Shown here in pieces: positions 43,877-52,924 of a stretch of 64,000 bases of DNA. A program made the translations under genes and the position numbers. The first letter of the stretch is position 1. Each line of letters begins with the position of its first letter. The notes below the pieces were generated by a model, which had not been told where the DNA came from, did not search any database, and worked only from the letters and a program-made list of their open reading frames with translations. The stretch comes from JAWKIJ01 sp041394325 (GTDB lineage: Bacteria > Actinomycetota > Acidimicrobiia > Acidimicrobiales > Microtrichaceae): positions 1,178,001-1,242,000 of the forward strand of contig JAWKIJ010000001.1 in assembly GCA_041394325.1 (NCBI GenBank). The letters are read 5' to 3'.

Positions 43877-45325
43877 GTGATCCCCGTCGTCACCCCCGAC
43901 GAGATGAGCGCGATCGATGCCGCGGCACCCGAACCCGTCGAGGTGCTGATCGAACGCGCCGGTGCCGCGGTCGCCCGCGGTGCCGTCGAGCTCGTCGGTC
44001 GCTCCTACGGGGTGCGCGCCGTGGTCGTCGCGGGGAAGGGGAACAACGGTCGCGACGGCCTGGCCGCGGCGAGGCGACTGCGGCGGCGAGGCTGGGCCGT
44101 CACGGCGGTCGCGGCCGGCTCGTTGGACCGGATCGAGGGGGTCGACCTGGTGCTCGACGCGGCCTTCGGCACGTCGTTTCGGGGTGAGTACCACGCCCCC
44201 GACGTCGGCCGGGCGCGCGTGCTGGCGGTCGACCTTCCCTCGGGGGTCGATGCCGCCACCGGCTGCGAGCGCGGGAGGGCGCTTCGCGCCGATCGGACCG
44301 TCACCTTCGCCGCGCTGAAGCCCGGCCTCGTGTTGGGCCGCGGGGCGCTGCTCGCGGGTGAGGTCACGGTCGCCGACATAGGGCTCGACACGCGTTCGGC
44401 GACCGTGTTCGCCCTCGACGATCGCGACATCGTGATCCCGCTTCGCGCTCGGGACGCGCACAAGTACGCGGCCGGGGTCTGGATCGTCGGTGGTTCGCCA
44501 AACATGGCGGGTGCACCCGTGCTCGCTGCCCGCGGTGCCTTCGCCGCCGGTGCCTCCTATGTGCGGGTGAGCACCCCCGGTGTCGACGTCCCCGAGGGGC
44601 TTCCCGTCGAGGCGGTCGGCTACGGATTGGGCGAGTCGTGGGCCGACCGTGTGGTCGAGCACTGCGCACCGATGCGCTCGGTGGTGCTCGGTCCCGGCCT
44701 CGGGCGGTCGAGCGACACCCTCCGCGGTGTGCGAACCCTCTTCGACAGGTGCCCGTTGCCGATGGTCGTCGACGGCGACGCGTTGCACGCCGTGGCGGAC
44801 ACGACCGCTCCGGCCGGCTCCGGTGTCGAGGGCGCGGGTGGCGCCGTTCGGCGGATCCGAGTGTTGACGCCGCACGACGGTGAGTACCGGGCGCTGATGG
44901 GTGGGGTGCCGGGTGACGACCGAATCGAGGCGGCTCGGGCGGCGGCTCGTCGCTATGACGCGGTGGTGTTGTTGAAGGGCCCGACCACCGTCGTCGCCGG
45001 ACCCGACGGCGCGGTCCGTCTCGTCACCGCCGGCGACGCCCGTCTCGCCACCGCCGGGACCGGCGACGTGCTGAGCGGTGTCGTCGGCGCGTATCTCGCC
45101 GCGGGCGTCGGCGCGCTGGATGCGGCTGCCCTCGCCGCTCAGGTGCACGCGGGCGCTGCGGTCCGGTTCGGTCGGTCGGTCGGGATGACCGCGTCGGACC
45201 TGCCCGGAGCCATCGGGAGGCTGTTGTCGTCGCGGGTCGGTCCATTGGTCGGCGACGTCGTCCACTCGTCGAATCCGGTGGCCGGATCGGGTCGGCTCCC
45301 AACCGCCGGGATCGCGTGTCGATGA
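43877..45325 (+). CDS. nnr: Bifunctional NAD(P)HX epimerase / ADP-dependent dehydratase
   Basis: A 482-residue fusion that repairs hydrated NAD(P)H. The epimerase half (1–200) has AGKGNNGRDGLAAARRL and LPSGVDAATG; the kinase-like dehydratase half (about 205–482) has VVDGDALHAV, LTPHDGEYRALMG, LLKGPTTVVAGPDG and the anion-hole TAGTGDVLSGVVGA. It lies between acpS and alr in the usual actinobacterial order and overlaps alr (ATGA). GTG at 43877 begins at the family start. The epimerase half is shorter than average. Confidence 0.94.
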   Translation: MIPVVTPDEMSAIDAAAPEPVEVLIERAGAAVARGAVELVGRSYGVRAVVVAGKGNNGRDGLAAARRLRRRGWAVTAVAAGSLDRIEGVDLVLDAAFGTSFRGEYHAPDVGRARVLAVDLPSGVDAATGCERGRALRADRTVTFAALKPGLVLGRGALLAGEVTVADIGLDTRSATVFALDDRDIVIPLRARDAHKYAAGVWIVGGSPNMAGAPVLAARGAFAAGASYVRVSTPGVDVPEGLPVEAVGYGLGESWADRVVEHCAPMRSVVLGPGLGRSSDTLRGVRTLFDRCPLPMVVDGDALHAVADTTAPAGSGVEGAGGAVRRIRVLTPHDGEYRALMGGVPGDDRIEAARAAARRYDAVVLLKGPTTVVAGPDGAVRLVTAGDARLATAGTGDVLSGVVGAYLAAGVGALDAAALAAQVHAGAAVRFGRSVGMTASDLPGAIGRLLSSRVGPLVGDVVHSSNPVAGSGRLPTAGIACR

Positions 45326-46443
45326 CGGGCTCGCACCGGCCGTCGCGTGTCGAGGTCGATACCGCGGCGATCACCCGTAACGTGCGACGTCTCGCCGGAG
45401 TCGTGTCGCCCTCGGCGCTGTGCGCGGTGGTGAAGGCCGACGGCTACGGACACGGATTGGTCGCGGCGGCGGTCGCGGCGCGGGCGGGTGGTGCCGACTG
45501 GTTGGCCGTCGCGCTGGTGGAGGAGGTGGAGGAGTTGCGCGCCCAAGGGGTGTCGGGCCGCGTACTCGTGCTCAGCGAGCCCACCGACCGCGCGTGGGAC
45601 GATGTCGTTCGCCTGGGTGCGGACACCGTGGTCTACACCCACGGGGCGATTTCCGCCGCACAGCGGGCTGCCGTCGGGGCAGGCGTCCCGGCTCGGCTCC
45701 ATCTCAAGGTCGACACCGGTATGCATCGGGTCGGTTGTGAACCGGCTGACGCGCTCGACCTGGCCGCGGCCATCGTGGAGGGGCCGGGCTCGGAGCTCGC
45801 CGGCCTCGCGACCCACTTCGCCTGCTCCGACGATCCGGCCTCGCAGATGACGGACCTTCAACTCGATCGTTTCCTCGAGGTGGATCGAAACCTCGCCGCG
45901 GCATCGATCGGCGGGTACGTCCGTCATGTGGCGAACTCGGCCGCGGCGATCTCGCGCCCCGACACACGCCTCGACATGGTTCGGTGCGGGATCGCCCTGT
46001 ACGGCGTGTCGCCGGGCGCCGACCTCATCGAGGGCCTGGGGCTCGATCCGGCGCTGCGGGTGGTGTCGGAGGTGAGTTTCGTGAAGCGCGTTCGGGCGGG
46101 GGAGCCGGTCAGCTATGGAGGCCGCTACGTCACCGCGCGCGACACGACGGTCGTCACGGTCCCACTCGGCTACGCGGACGGCGTGTCGCGCTCGTTCGGG
46201 ACCGGAGGTGGCGCGGTGCTCATCGGTGGGGTCCGCTCGCCCGTCGTCGGCAACGTGACGATGGACCAACTCATGGTCGAGACGGGTGAGCGTGTGCCCG
46301 AGGTCGGTGCAGAGGTGGTGCTGATCGGCTGTCAGGGTGAGGAGTGCATCGGGGCGGAGGAGGTGGCGGCACATCAGGGGACCATCGGCTACGAGGTCCT
46401 GACCCGCTTGGGCAAGCGGCTTCCCCGGGTGGTCGCGACCTGA
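45322..46443 (+). CDS. alr: Alanine racemase
   Basis: A 373-residue PLP enzyme making D-alanine for peptidoglycan. The PLP lysine is in CAVVKADGYGHG (about residue 38). The catalytic tyrosine lies in the C-terminal barrel (about residue 260–275; SYGGRYVTARDTTVVTVPLG). NVTMDQLMVE and LIGCQGEECIGAEEVA close the protein. The ATG overlaps the nnr stop; a GTG two codons upstream is possible. Confidence 0.95.
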   Translation: MTGSHRPSRVEVDTAAITRNVRRLAGVVSPSALCAVVKADGYGHGLVAAAVAARAGGADWLAVALVEEVEELRAQGVSGRVLVLSEPTDRAWDDVVRLGADTVVYTHGAISAAQRAAVGAGVPARLHLKVDTGMHRVGCEPADALDLAAAIVEGPGSELAGLATHFACSDDPASQMTDLQLDRFLEVDRNLAAASIGGYVRHVANSAAAISRPDTRLDMVRCGIALYGVSPGADLIEGLGLDPALRVVSEVSFVKRVRAGEPVSYGGRYVTARDTTVVTVPLGYADGVSRSFGTGGGAVLIGGVRSPVVGNVTMDQLMVETGERVPEVGAEVVLIGCQGEECIGAEEVAAHQGTIGYEVLTRLGKRLPRVVAT

Positions 46444-46458
46444 CGGTCCGGCCTCCTC

Positions 46459-46899
46459 CTAGCGGACCTCGAACCAGGTGTTGGTCATCGGTTCACGTGG
46501 CGGTCGGAAGGTGCCGCAAAGCGCGCGGATTCCGTACCATCCGGCGGCCGCATGCTCCGCTGAGATGACGGCCTTGGTGCGGTACAGCAGCGTGGTCACC
46601 GCGGCCGCGCGGTTGATCATGGTCGCGGGCACCTCCCCGTCGGTTCCGTCGAACCCCACTGCGGGGACGTAGTACAGCTCCGCCGTGACGTCGCCGGGCG
46701 GACAACCCGAGATGTTGACGAACGCGTGGACGGTCTCGTTCGCCCGCGGCTCGTCGGGGTATGTCCGCACGATCACCGTGAGGTTCCGCGCCTGGGCCGA
46801 CGCGATGGCGGGGGTCGCTCCGACCGCCACCAGACACGTCACGACGACGATCGAGCGCACCGCGGTCGACCATGTCCGCAGACGACGCTCCGCACCCAC
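46459..46899 (-). CDS. Small secreted protein of unknown function
   Basis: A 146-residue protein on the opposite strand to its neighbours, between alr and tsaE. The N-terminus is a signal peptide (RSIVVVTCLVAVGATPAIAS, then AQA as a cleavage site). The mature part is about 110 residues with two cysteines (GCPPGDVT and ALCGTF), probably a beta-rich extracellular domain. I recognise no family. GTG at 46899 is chosen because a −10-like TAGCGT ends exactly 7 bases upstream, suggesting a leaderless message; the frame stays open further upstream. Confidence 0.6.
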   Translation of the reverse strand: MGAERRLRTWSTAVRSIVVVTCLVAVGATPAIASAQARNLTVIVRTYPDEPRANETVHAFVNISGCPPGDVTAELYYVPAVGFDGTDGEVPATMINRAAAVTTLLYRTKAVISAEHAAAGWYGIRALCGTFRPPREPMTNTWFEVR

Positions 46900-46967
46900 G
46901 CTCCCGACGCTACCGTGGCCGACGGCGAACCTTGGCGGCGTCCACACGGCTTCACCCCCTACCGACC

Positions 46968-46973
46968 TACCCT
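46968..46973 (+). promoter_or_regulatory. −10 element of a likely leaderless tsaE
   Basis: TACCCT ends 7 bases before the GTG start of tsaE, the distance expected if transcription begins at the start codon itself. No Shine–Dalgarno is visible. Confidence 0.4.
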
Positions 46974-46980
46974 GATCACG

Positions 46981-47460
46981 GTGATCCGCCTCGCGACCCA
47001 TTCCCCCGACGAGACCGCGGCACTCGGGGCGGCGGTGGCCGCTCGACTACGGCCGCGTGACGTGATCGTGCTGACCGGTGGGCTCGGCGCGGGGAAGACG
47101 GCGTTCGTCAAGGCGGTTTCGGCCGCGCTCGGCATCGTCGAAACGGTCCGTTCCCCGACCTTCACGCTTCTCCACCGCTACGAGGGGGTGGTTCCGGTGC
47201 AGCACTTCGACGTCTACCGACTCGGCTCGGCCGACGAGGCCGCGGACCTCGGCATCGAGGAGCTGCTCGACGACGACGTCGTCTCGTTCATCGAGTGGGG
47301 TGAGCAGGTGATCGGGGCTCTACCGGGTGACTTCCTCCACGTCACCCTCCGGCTTGGCGAGGGTGACGACGACCGCTTCCTCGAGATGGTCGGCCTGGGG
47401 CGGACCTGGCCGACCCGCTTGGGGGCGTGGACCGACGTGCTCGAGCGTTGGGTCGCCTGA
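46981..47460 (+). CDS. tsaE: tRNA t6A synthesis ATPase TsaE
   Basis: A 159-residue TsaE (YjeE). The P-loop is LTGGLGAGKTAFVKA (about 34–48), followed by RSPTFTLLHRY, HFDVYRL and the EWGEQV segment. It acts with TsaB, TsaD and TsaC to make threonylcarbamoyladenosine at tRNA position 37. GTG at 46981 fits the family N-terminus. tsaB follows with a one-base overlap. Confidence 0.95.
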   Translation: MIRLATHSPDETAALGAAVAARLRPRDVIVLTGGLGAGKTAFVKAVSAALGIVETVRSPTFTLLHRYEGVVPVQHFDVYRLGSADEAADLGIEELLDDDVVSFIEWGEQVIGALPGDFLHVTLRLGEGDDDRFLEMVGLGRTWPTRLGAWTDVLERWVA

Positions 47461-48161
47461 TGTTGATCCTCGGCATCGATACCGCGACCAGGCAGGCGGG
47501 CTGCGCGATCGGGGGACACGAGGGGGTGTTGGCGTTGGCGCAGTTCGGTCGGGGTCGCCGCCATGCGGAGAACCTTGCGCCATCCATCGACTTCCTCTGT
47601 CGACACGCCCAGGTCACCCTCGGCGACATCGGGGCGGTGGCCGTCGACGTCGGCCCTGGGCTGTTCACCGGGCTCCGGGTGGGCATCGCGACCGCCAAGG
47701 CGCTCGCGCACGCCCTCGGTGTCCCGATGGTCGGTGTGTCGAGCCTCGACCTGCTCGCGTTCGCGGTTCGCTTCAGCCCTCGACTGATCGTCGCGGCGAT
47801 CGACGCACGACGCGGTGAGCTGTTCTGGGCGACGTACCGTCAGGTTCCCGGTGGTGTCCAACGTCTCGACGACCCGACGGTCGGCCCTCCCGAGGAGCTC
47901 GCCGCGTTGCTCGCCGCGCGCCGCGACGAGATGCTCCTGGTGGGCGACGGCATCGAACGGTACCGGTCGACCTTCGAGGACCTGCCGCACAAGGTGGAGA
48001 TGGCCGACGCGGCACTCGCACACCCCTCGGCAGGATCCCTCGTCACGCTGGCGCACGCCCAGGCGTTGCGCGAGCAGTTCGTCGGCGTCGCCGATCTCGA
48101 GCCGGTGTACCTGCGCCGGCCCGACGCCGAGGTCAACTGGCAGGTGCGGGAGACGGTGTGA
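47460..48161 (+). CDS. tsaB: tRNA t6A synthesis scaffold TsaB
   Basis: A 233-residue TsaB (YeaZ) with LILGIDTATRQAGCAIGG, the ASKHA-type GPGLFTGLRVGIATAKALA and YLRRPDAEVNW near the end. It pairs with TsaD in the t6A complex. The ATG shares one base with the tsaE stop, and its stop overlaps rimI. Confidence 0.94.
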   Translation: MLILGIDTATRQAGCAIGGHEGVLALAQFGRGRRHAENLAPSIDFLCRHAQVTLGDIGAVAVDVGPGLFTGLRVGIATAKALAHALGVPMVGVSSLDLLAFAVRFSPRLIVAAIDARRGELFWATYRQVPGGVQRLDDPTVGPPEELAALLAARRDEMLLVGDGIERYRSTFEDLPHKVEMADAALAHPSAGSLVTLAHAQALREQFVGVADLEPVYLRRPDAEVNWQVRETV

Positions 48162-48733
48162 GTGGCCCGGGCCCGAAGTGCTCGACGATGTCCCGGCCCT
48201 GGACGATCGTGCCGATGCGCCGACGGCACCTCCGTGGTGTCGTGGCGGTCGAGGAGGTGTCGAACCCGACGCCGTGGTCCGCGGAACTGTTCGCCAACGA
48301 CCTGCGACTGACCAGCTCCCACTCGGTCGTCGCGGTGACGTCGCCGGCCACGGTCGTCGGGTTCGGCTGCGTGTCCTCAACCGGCTTCGAGGCGCACGTC
48401 ACCAACCTCGGGGTCGATCCGTCACGACGTGGGACCGGGATCGGCGCGGCCCTGCTCGTCGCGCTCCTCGACCGTGTCGAACAGTGGGGTCACGACGACA
48501 TCACCTTGGAGGTCCGTTCGGACAACACCGTCGCGATCGCTCTCTACGAGCGGTTCGGCTTCGTCGCGGAGGGAGTTCGACCCGGCTACTACTCGCCCAC
48601 CGACGGTACGGGCCGACGTCACGACGCCGTCATCATGTGGGCGCGCGGTGGGGTCGCCGGGAGGATCGCGTCGCATCCCGTCACGACGCGACGGCCGGGG
48701 TACGGTGGGCCGTCGTCGACGGCGCACTCCTAG
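48158..48733 (+). CDS. rimI: Ribosomal-protein-alanine N-acetyltransferase RimI type
   Basis: A 191-residue GNAT protein. The acetyl-CoA loop is RRGTGIGAALL (about 90–100), with THE RimI-like NLGVDPSRRG strand before it and LYERFGFVAEGVRPGYY after. RimI acetylates the N-terminus of S18 in E. coli; in this gene order (tsaB–rimI–tsaD) it is the expected enzyme. The C-terminal 30 residues exceed the usual length. The GTG start overlaps the tsaB stop. Confidence 0.88.
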   Translation: MSGPGPKCSTMSRPWTIVPMRRRHLRGVVAVEEVSNPTPWSAELFANDLRLTSSHSVVAVTSPATVVGFGCVSSTGFEAHVTNLGVDPSRRGTGIGAALLVALLDRVEQWGHDDITLEVRSDNTVAIALYERFGFVAEGVRPGYYSPTDGTGRRHDAVIMWARGGVAGRIASHPVTTRRPGYGGPSSTAHS

Positions 48734-48742
48734 GCTGAGGCC

Positions 48743-49749
48743 GTGGATCTCGCGCCGACCGTTCCGATCCTGGGCATCGAGACGTCCTGCGACGAGACGG
48801 CGGCGGCGCTCGTCTGCGGCGGCCACACCGTCCTCAGTTCGGTCGTGTCCAGCCAGATCGACCTCCATGCCCGGTTCGGCGGCGTCGTCCCCGAGATCGC
48901 GTCCCGCGCCCACCTCGAGTTGCTGATCCCCATCGTCGCCGAGGCGGTCGTCTCGGGAGGTTGCTCCGACGGTGACGTCGCGGCGGTGGGGGTGACCGCC
49001 GGCCCGGGGCTCATCGGATCGCTGCTCGTCGGGGTGAGCGCGGCCAAGGCCCTTGCCCTTGCGTGGGACGTCCCGTTCGTCGCGGTCAACCATCTCGAGG
49101 CGCACCTGTACGCGTCGCTGCTGGAGGAACCCGACCTGGAGTTCCCCGTCGTCGTCCTCCTGGTCTCCGGCGGTCACACGTTGCTCGTCCGAATGGACGG
49201 CCCCGGATGCTTCGAGGTGCTGGGGGGAACGCTCGACGACGCCGCGGGGGAGGCGTTCGACAAGGTGGCCCGCTATCTCGGGCTGGGATATCCGGGGGGG
49301 CCGGCGATCGACAGGCTCTCCGAGCGCGGCGACCCGACGGCGATCGACTTCCCACGGGCGATGCTCGACGACGGCTACGACTTCAGCTTCTCGGGCCTCA
49401 AGACGTCGGTGGTCAACTGGGTCCGCAAGCATCCCGGGGTCGACAATGCGGATGTCGCGGCGTCGTTCCAGCAGGCCGTGGTGGACGTGTTGTTGCACAA
49501 GGCGCGGCTCGCGGCACGGGCCGTCGGCGCGCGGGGGATCGCGATCGGCGGGGGTGTCGCCGCGAACTCGCGGCTGCGCGAAGGTCTGCTCGACGTGTGC
49601 ATGAGCGACGGCTTGGCCGGTCACCTTCCGGGACGGGAGATGTGCACGGACAACGCGGCCATGGTCGCGGCCGCCGCGTGGTTCGCACTCGCGCAGCGGG
49701 ACCGAGTGGCCTCGGCGCGTCGGCGCGGCCGAACTGGTCGCTCGCTTAG
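48743..49749 (+). CDS. tsaD: tRNA N6-adenosine threonylcarbamoyltransferase TsaD (likely frameshifted at the end)
   Basis: The catalytic subunit of t6A synthesis. It has ILGIETSCDETAAALV, the metal-binding histidines in NHLEAHLYAS, GTLDDAAGEAFDKVARYLGL, and the CTDNAAM segment. The frame from the GTG at 48743 remains open to 49876, running through both CIRCE operators and past the groES start. A one-base shift near 49706 gives the more family-like end GLGASARPNWSLA, stopping at TAG 49747–49749, inside the first CIRCE. I take that as the real end and the shift as a probable missing base. Confidence 0.88.
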
Positions 49750-49772
49750 CACTCGACTGGTGCGAGTGCTAG
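49746..49772 (+). promoter_or_regulatory. CIRCE operator 1 (HrcA site)
   Basis: TTAGCACTC–N9–GAGTGCTAG, an almost perfect match to the CIRCE consensus (one end base differs). It is the binding site of the heat-shock repressor HrcA, about 85 bases before groES. Confidence 0.95.
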
Positions 49773-49773
49773 C

Positions 49774-49800
49774 TTGGCACTCGCGCCGGGAGAGTGCTGA
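49774..49800 (+). promoter_or_regulatory. CIRCE operator 2 (HrcA site)
   Basis: TTGGCACTC–N9–GAGTGCTGA, one base after operator 1. Both arms keep GCACTC and GAGTGC; the outer bases differ from consensus. Two abutting sites suggest cooperative HrcA control of groESL. Confidence 0.85.
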
Positions 49801-49856
49801 TCCGGCGCATCGAACCCCACGGCTCTTCGGGGCCGCAGAGCATCGGAGGCATCCGT

Positions 49857-50147
49857 ATGAATCTTCAGCCACTTGAAGACCGCATCGTCGTCCGGCCGAA
49901 CGAGGCGGAGGCCACCACCGCCAGCGGTCTGGTCATCCCCGACACCGCGAAGGAGAAGCCCCAGCAGGGTGAGGTGCTCGCGGTGGGCGAAGGCCGGTTC
50001 GGCGACGACAACGAGCGCATCCCCATGGAGGTCAAGACCGGCGACACGGTCGTGTACTCCAAGTACGGCGGTACCGAGATCACCGTCGACGGCGAGGACC
50101 TGCTCATCCTGAACGCCCGCGACGTGCTCGCGATCGTCAAGAAGTAA
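49857..50147 (+). CDS. groES: Co-chaperonin GroES
   Basis: A 96-residue GroES: NLQPLEDRIVVRPNEAEATT, the mobile loop TASGLVIPDTAKEKPQQG and YSKYGGTEITVDGEDLLIL. It caps the GroEL cavity. GGAGG lies 7 bases before the ATG at 49857. It is preceded by tandem CIRCE sites and followed by groEL after 19 bases. Confidence 0.97.
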   Translation: MNLQPLEDRIVVRPNEAEATTASGLVIPDTAKEKPQQGEVLAVGEGRFGDDNERIPMEVKTGDTVVYSKYGGTEITVDGEDLLILNARDVLAIVKK

Positions 50148-50166
50148 CAAGCGAGGACACGATCAC

Positions 50167-51801
50167 ATGGCAAAGATCCTGAAGTTCGACGACGACGCTC
50201 GCCGCGCCCTCGAGGCCGGTGTCAACCGCCTGGCCGACGCGGTCAAGGTGACGCTCGGCCCCAAGGGCCGCAACGTCGTGCTCGACAAGAAGTTCGGTGC
50301 GCCGACCATCACCAACGACGGTGTGTCGATCGCACGCGAGATCGAGCTCGAAGATCCCTTCGAGAACATGGGCGCTCAGCTCGTGAAAGAGGTCGCGACC
50401 AAGACCAACGACGTGGCCGGTGACGGCACCACCACCGCGACGGTCCTCGCGCAGGCGCTGGTCAAGGAAGGCCTGCGCAACGTCGCGGCGGGGGCGAGCC
50501 CCATCGGCCTCAAGCGCGGGATCGAGACGGCCGTTGCGACCGCGGTCGAGTCCATCCGCTCCCAGGCCAAGGATGTCGACGACAAGAACGAGATCGCCCA
50601 GGTCGCCTCGATCTCGGCCGCCGATCCCGCCATCGGCGACGTGATCGCCGACGCCATCGACAAGGTCGGCAAGGACGGCGTGGTCACCGTCGAGGAGTCC
50701 AACACGTTCGGCATGGAGCTCGACTTCGTCGAGGGTATGCAGTTCGACAAGGGCTACCTGTCGCCCTACTTCGTCACCGACCCCGAGCGGCAGGAGGCCG
50801 TGCTCGACGATCCGTACATCCTGTACGTCAACGGCAAGATCTCCTCGGTCCAGGATCTCGTACCTGTGCTCGAGAAGGTCATGCAGGGCGGCAAGCCGTT
50901 GCTGATCGTCGCCGAGGACGTCGAGGGTGAGGCGCTGGCGACGCTCGTGGTCAACAAGATCCGCGGCACGTTCGCGTCGGTCGCGGTGAAGGCGCCGGGT
51001 TTCGGCGAGCGTCGCAAGGCGATGCTGGCCGATATGGCGATCCTCACCGGCGGTCAGGTCATCAGCGAGGAGGTCGGCCTCAAGCTCGACAACACCACGC
51101 TCGACCTGTTGGGTCGTGCCCGCAAGGTGGTGATCACCAAGGACGAGACCACCATCGTCGAGGGCGCCGGCAACGACGACGACGTGAAGGGCCGGATCGC
51201 GCAGATCAAGCGCGAGGTCGAGGAGACCGACTCGGACTGGGATCGTGAGAAGCTCCAGGAGCGTCTCGCGAAGCTCAGCGGCGGGGTCGCCGTCGTCAAG
51301 GTCGGCGCTGCCACCGAGGTGGAGCTCAAGGAGAAGAAGCACCGCATCGAGGATGCGCTCTCCGCCACGCGTGCCGCCATCGAGGAGGGTGTCGTGGCCG
51401 GCGGTGGAACCGCCCTGTTGCGTGCCCGCACCGCCGTCGCGAAGACCATCGAAGGTCTGAGCGGCGACGAGGCGACGGGTGCCCGCAGCGTGCATCGTGC
51501 GCTCGCCGCACCGGCCCGTCACATCGCGGACAACGCCGGGATCGAAGGTGCGGTCGCGGTCCAGAACGTCGAGGCCAAGAAGGGTTCGGTCGGGCTCAAC
51601 GCCGCCACCGGCGAGCTGGAGGACCTCATGAAGGCGGGGGTCATCGATCCCGCCAAGGTCACCCGCGCCGCGCTACAGAACGCCGCGTCGATCGCCGGTC
51701 TGCTCCTCACCACCGAGTGCCTGGTCGCCGACAAGCCCGAAGAGGCCCCCGCCGCCGGAGGTGGCATGCCCGACATGGGCGGCATGGGCGGAATGATGTG
51801 A
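50167..51801 (+). CDS. groEL: Chaperonin GroEL
   Basis: A 544-residue GroEL. It begins AKILKFDDDARRALEAGVNR and has GPKGRNVVLDKKFGAPTITN, the ATP-site GDGTTTATVLAQ (about 85–96) and VVAGGGTALLRA, and ends in the Gly/Met tail GGMPDMGGMGGMM. The methionine-rich tail marks the housekeeping chaperonin type, not the histidine-rich GroEL1 of many actinobacteria. The gene forms one HrcA-controlled operon with groES, ended by the hairpin at 51806–51825. Confidence 0.97.
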   Translation: MAKILKFDDDARRALEAGVNRLADAVKVTLGPKGRNVVLDKKFGAPTITNDGVSIAREIELEDPFENMGAQLVKEVATKTNDVAGDGTTTATVLAQALVKEGLRNVAAGASPIGLKRGIETAVATAVESIRSQAKDVDDKNEIAQVASISAADPAIGDVIADAIDKVGKDGVVTVEESNTFGMELDFVEGMQFDKGYLSPYFVTDPERQEAVLDDPYILYVNGKISSVQDLVPVLEKVMQGGKPLLIVAEDVEGEALATLVVNKIRGTFASVAVKAPGFGERRKAMLADMAILTGGQVISEEVGLKLDNTTLDLLGRARKVVITKDETTIVEGAGNDDDVKGRIAQIKREVEETDSDWDREKLQERLAKLSGGVAVVKVGAATEVELKEKKHRIEDALSATRAAIEEGVVAGGGTALLRARTAVAKTIEGLSGDEATGARSVHRALAAPARHIADNAGIEGAVAVQNVEAKKGSVGLNAATGELEDLMKAGVIDPAKVTRAALQNAASIAGLLLTTECLVADKPEEAPAAGGGMPDMGGMGGMM

Positions 51802-51805
51802 CGAG

Positions 51806-51825
51806 GGGCCGGGTGGTCCCGGCCC
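51806..51825 (+). terminator. Terminator hairpin after groEL
   Basis: GGGCCGGG (51806–51813), loop TGGT, CCCGGCCC (51818–51825), starting 5 bases after the groEL stop and followed by a T-richer stretch (TGCGCTTCCTTCC). Confidence 0.75.
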
Positions 51826-51850
51826 TGCGCTTCCTTCCGTAGGTTGCATC

Positions 51851-51884
51851 GTCGAGGAGCGAACCGTCGGTTCGCTCCCTCGAC
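51851..51884. terminator. Second hairpin downstream of groEL
   Basis: GTCGA–GGAGCGAACC (51851–51865), loop GTC, GGTTCGCTCC–C–TCGAC (51869–51884): a 15-bp stem with one bulged C. It may be a back-up terminator isolating groESL from the polysaccharide locus. Confidence 0.6.
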
Positions 51885-52032
51885 GCGTTCGGCCGTCCGG
51901 ATCATCGGTGGTGTGCCGTTCCCGCCGATTGAGTAGGTGCCGGCCGGCCCGTCGGGCCGCTCGGCTGTTGCCTATCGCAAGGCGAGATGGCAACGTTGCT
52001 AGGTCCCGCGCCCCGAGACGAAGGATTCGAAC

Positions 52033-52913
52033 GTGGCGGCACCGCAATCTGCCGACCCACTTCCGCCCGAGGGCGATGACGGCACCGCGACCGTCGGTAC
52101 CCACCCGATGCCGGGCGGATCGCTCGACGGTCGGTCCGGTCCGGGCATCGACTCGCCCGCCGTGGACCCCGCGGCGGGGCAAGCCCGGTCGTCGGGGGCG
52201 CACCATGCGGCCGCACCGGTCGGGCCCGACGAACCGGGTGGGGCGACCCACGCCACCGCGCGGGTCGATCTCGACGAGTTGGACGGCCTGATCGCGGCTC
52301 GGAGGGCGACGGCCGGCCCGTACGAGCGTTGGGGCAAACGCCTCGTGGACGTGGTGGTCTCGGGCGTCGCCCTCGTCATCGCGTCACCGGTGATGGCGTT
52401 GGAGTGGTTGATCCTCCGACTGATCCTGGGTTCCGACGTGGTGATCTCCCAGGCGCGGGTCGGCCGCGGCGGCCGCAATTTCGAGATGTACAAGTTCCGG
52501 ACGATGAGGTGGAGTCGGCGTCGCAACGACGTCGAGTTCGACGGTCATGATCGGCGGATCACCCACAAGTCCGACGACGATCCGCGCCACACCCCCGTCG
52601 GGCGTCTCCTGCGGACGGTGAGCCTGGACGAGCTCCCCAGCTCTTAAACGTGCTGAAGGGCGACATGTCCCTGGTGGGACCCCGGCCCGAGGTGGCCGCG
52701 GTTGTCGACAGGTACGGTCACCGGGGCCATATTCGTCACACGGTCCGTCCGGGTATCACCGGCGAGTGGCAGATCTCCTCGCGCCGTGAGGGGAAGCTGC
52801 TGCACGAGTGCCTCGATGAGGATGTGCCCTATCTCGACAGGGTCACGGCCGCGAACGAGATGCGGATCCTCTGGAAGACCCTGTTCGCGGTTGCCGGCCG
52901 CGGTGGCCGCTGA
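52033..52913 (+). CDS. Undecaprenyl-phosphate sugar-1-phosphate transferase (frameshifted)
   Basis: Two frames form one bacterial sugar transferase (WcaJ/PglC catalytic family) of about 293 residues. A disordered N-terminus (1–90) is followed by one hydrophobic segment (VVVSGVALVIASPVMALEWL), then FEMYKFRTMR, then SLDELP. There a C is missing from the run at 52635–52638, giving a TAA stop. The next frame continues QLLNVLKGDMSLVGPRPE, the catalytic core, and GITGEWQISSRREG. Restoring one C rejoins the perfect family sequence, so the gene is probably intact. It would load the first sugar phosphate on the lipid carrier. Confidence 0.82.
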
Positions 52914-52924
52914 CGCGCACCTCG

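Noticed and set aside
49750..49876. TsaD extension reading through the CIRCE sites into groES
   Set aside because: The residues do not resemble TsaD, and they overlap two operators and the groES start; a one-base shift gives a family-like end at 49749.
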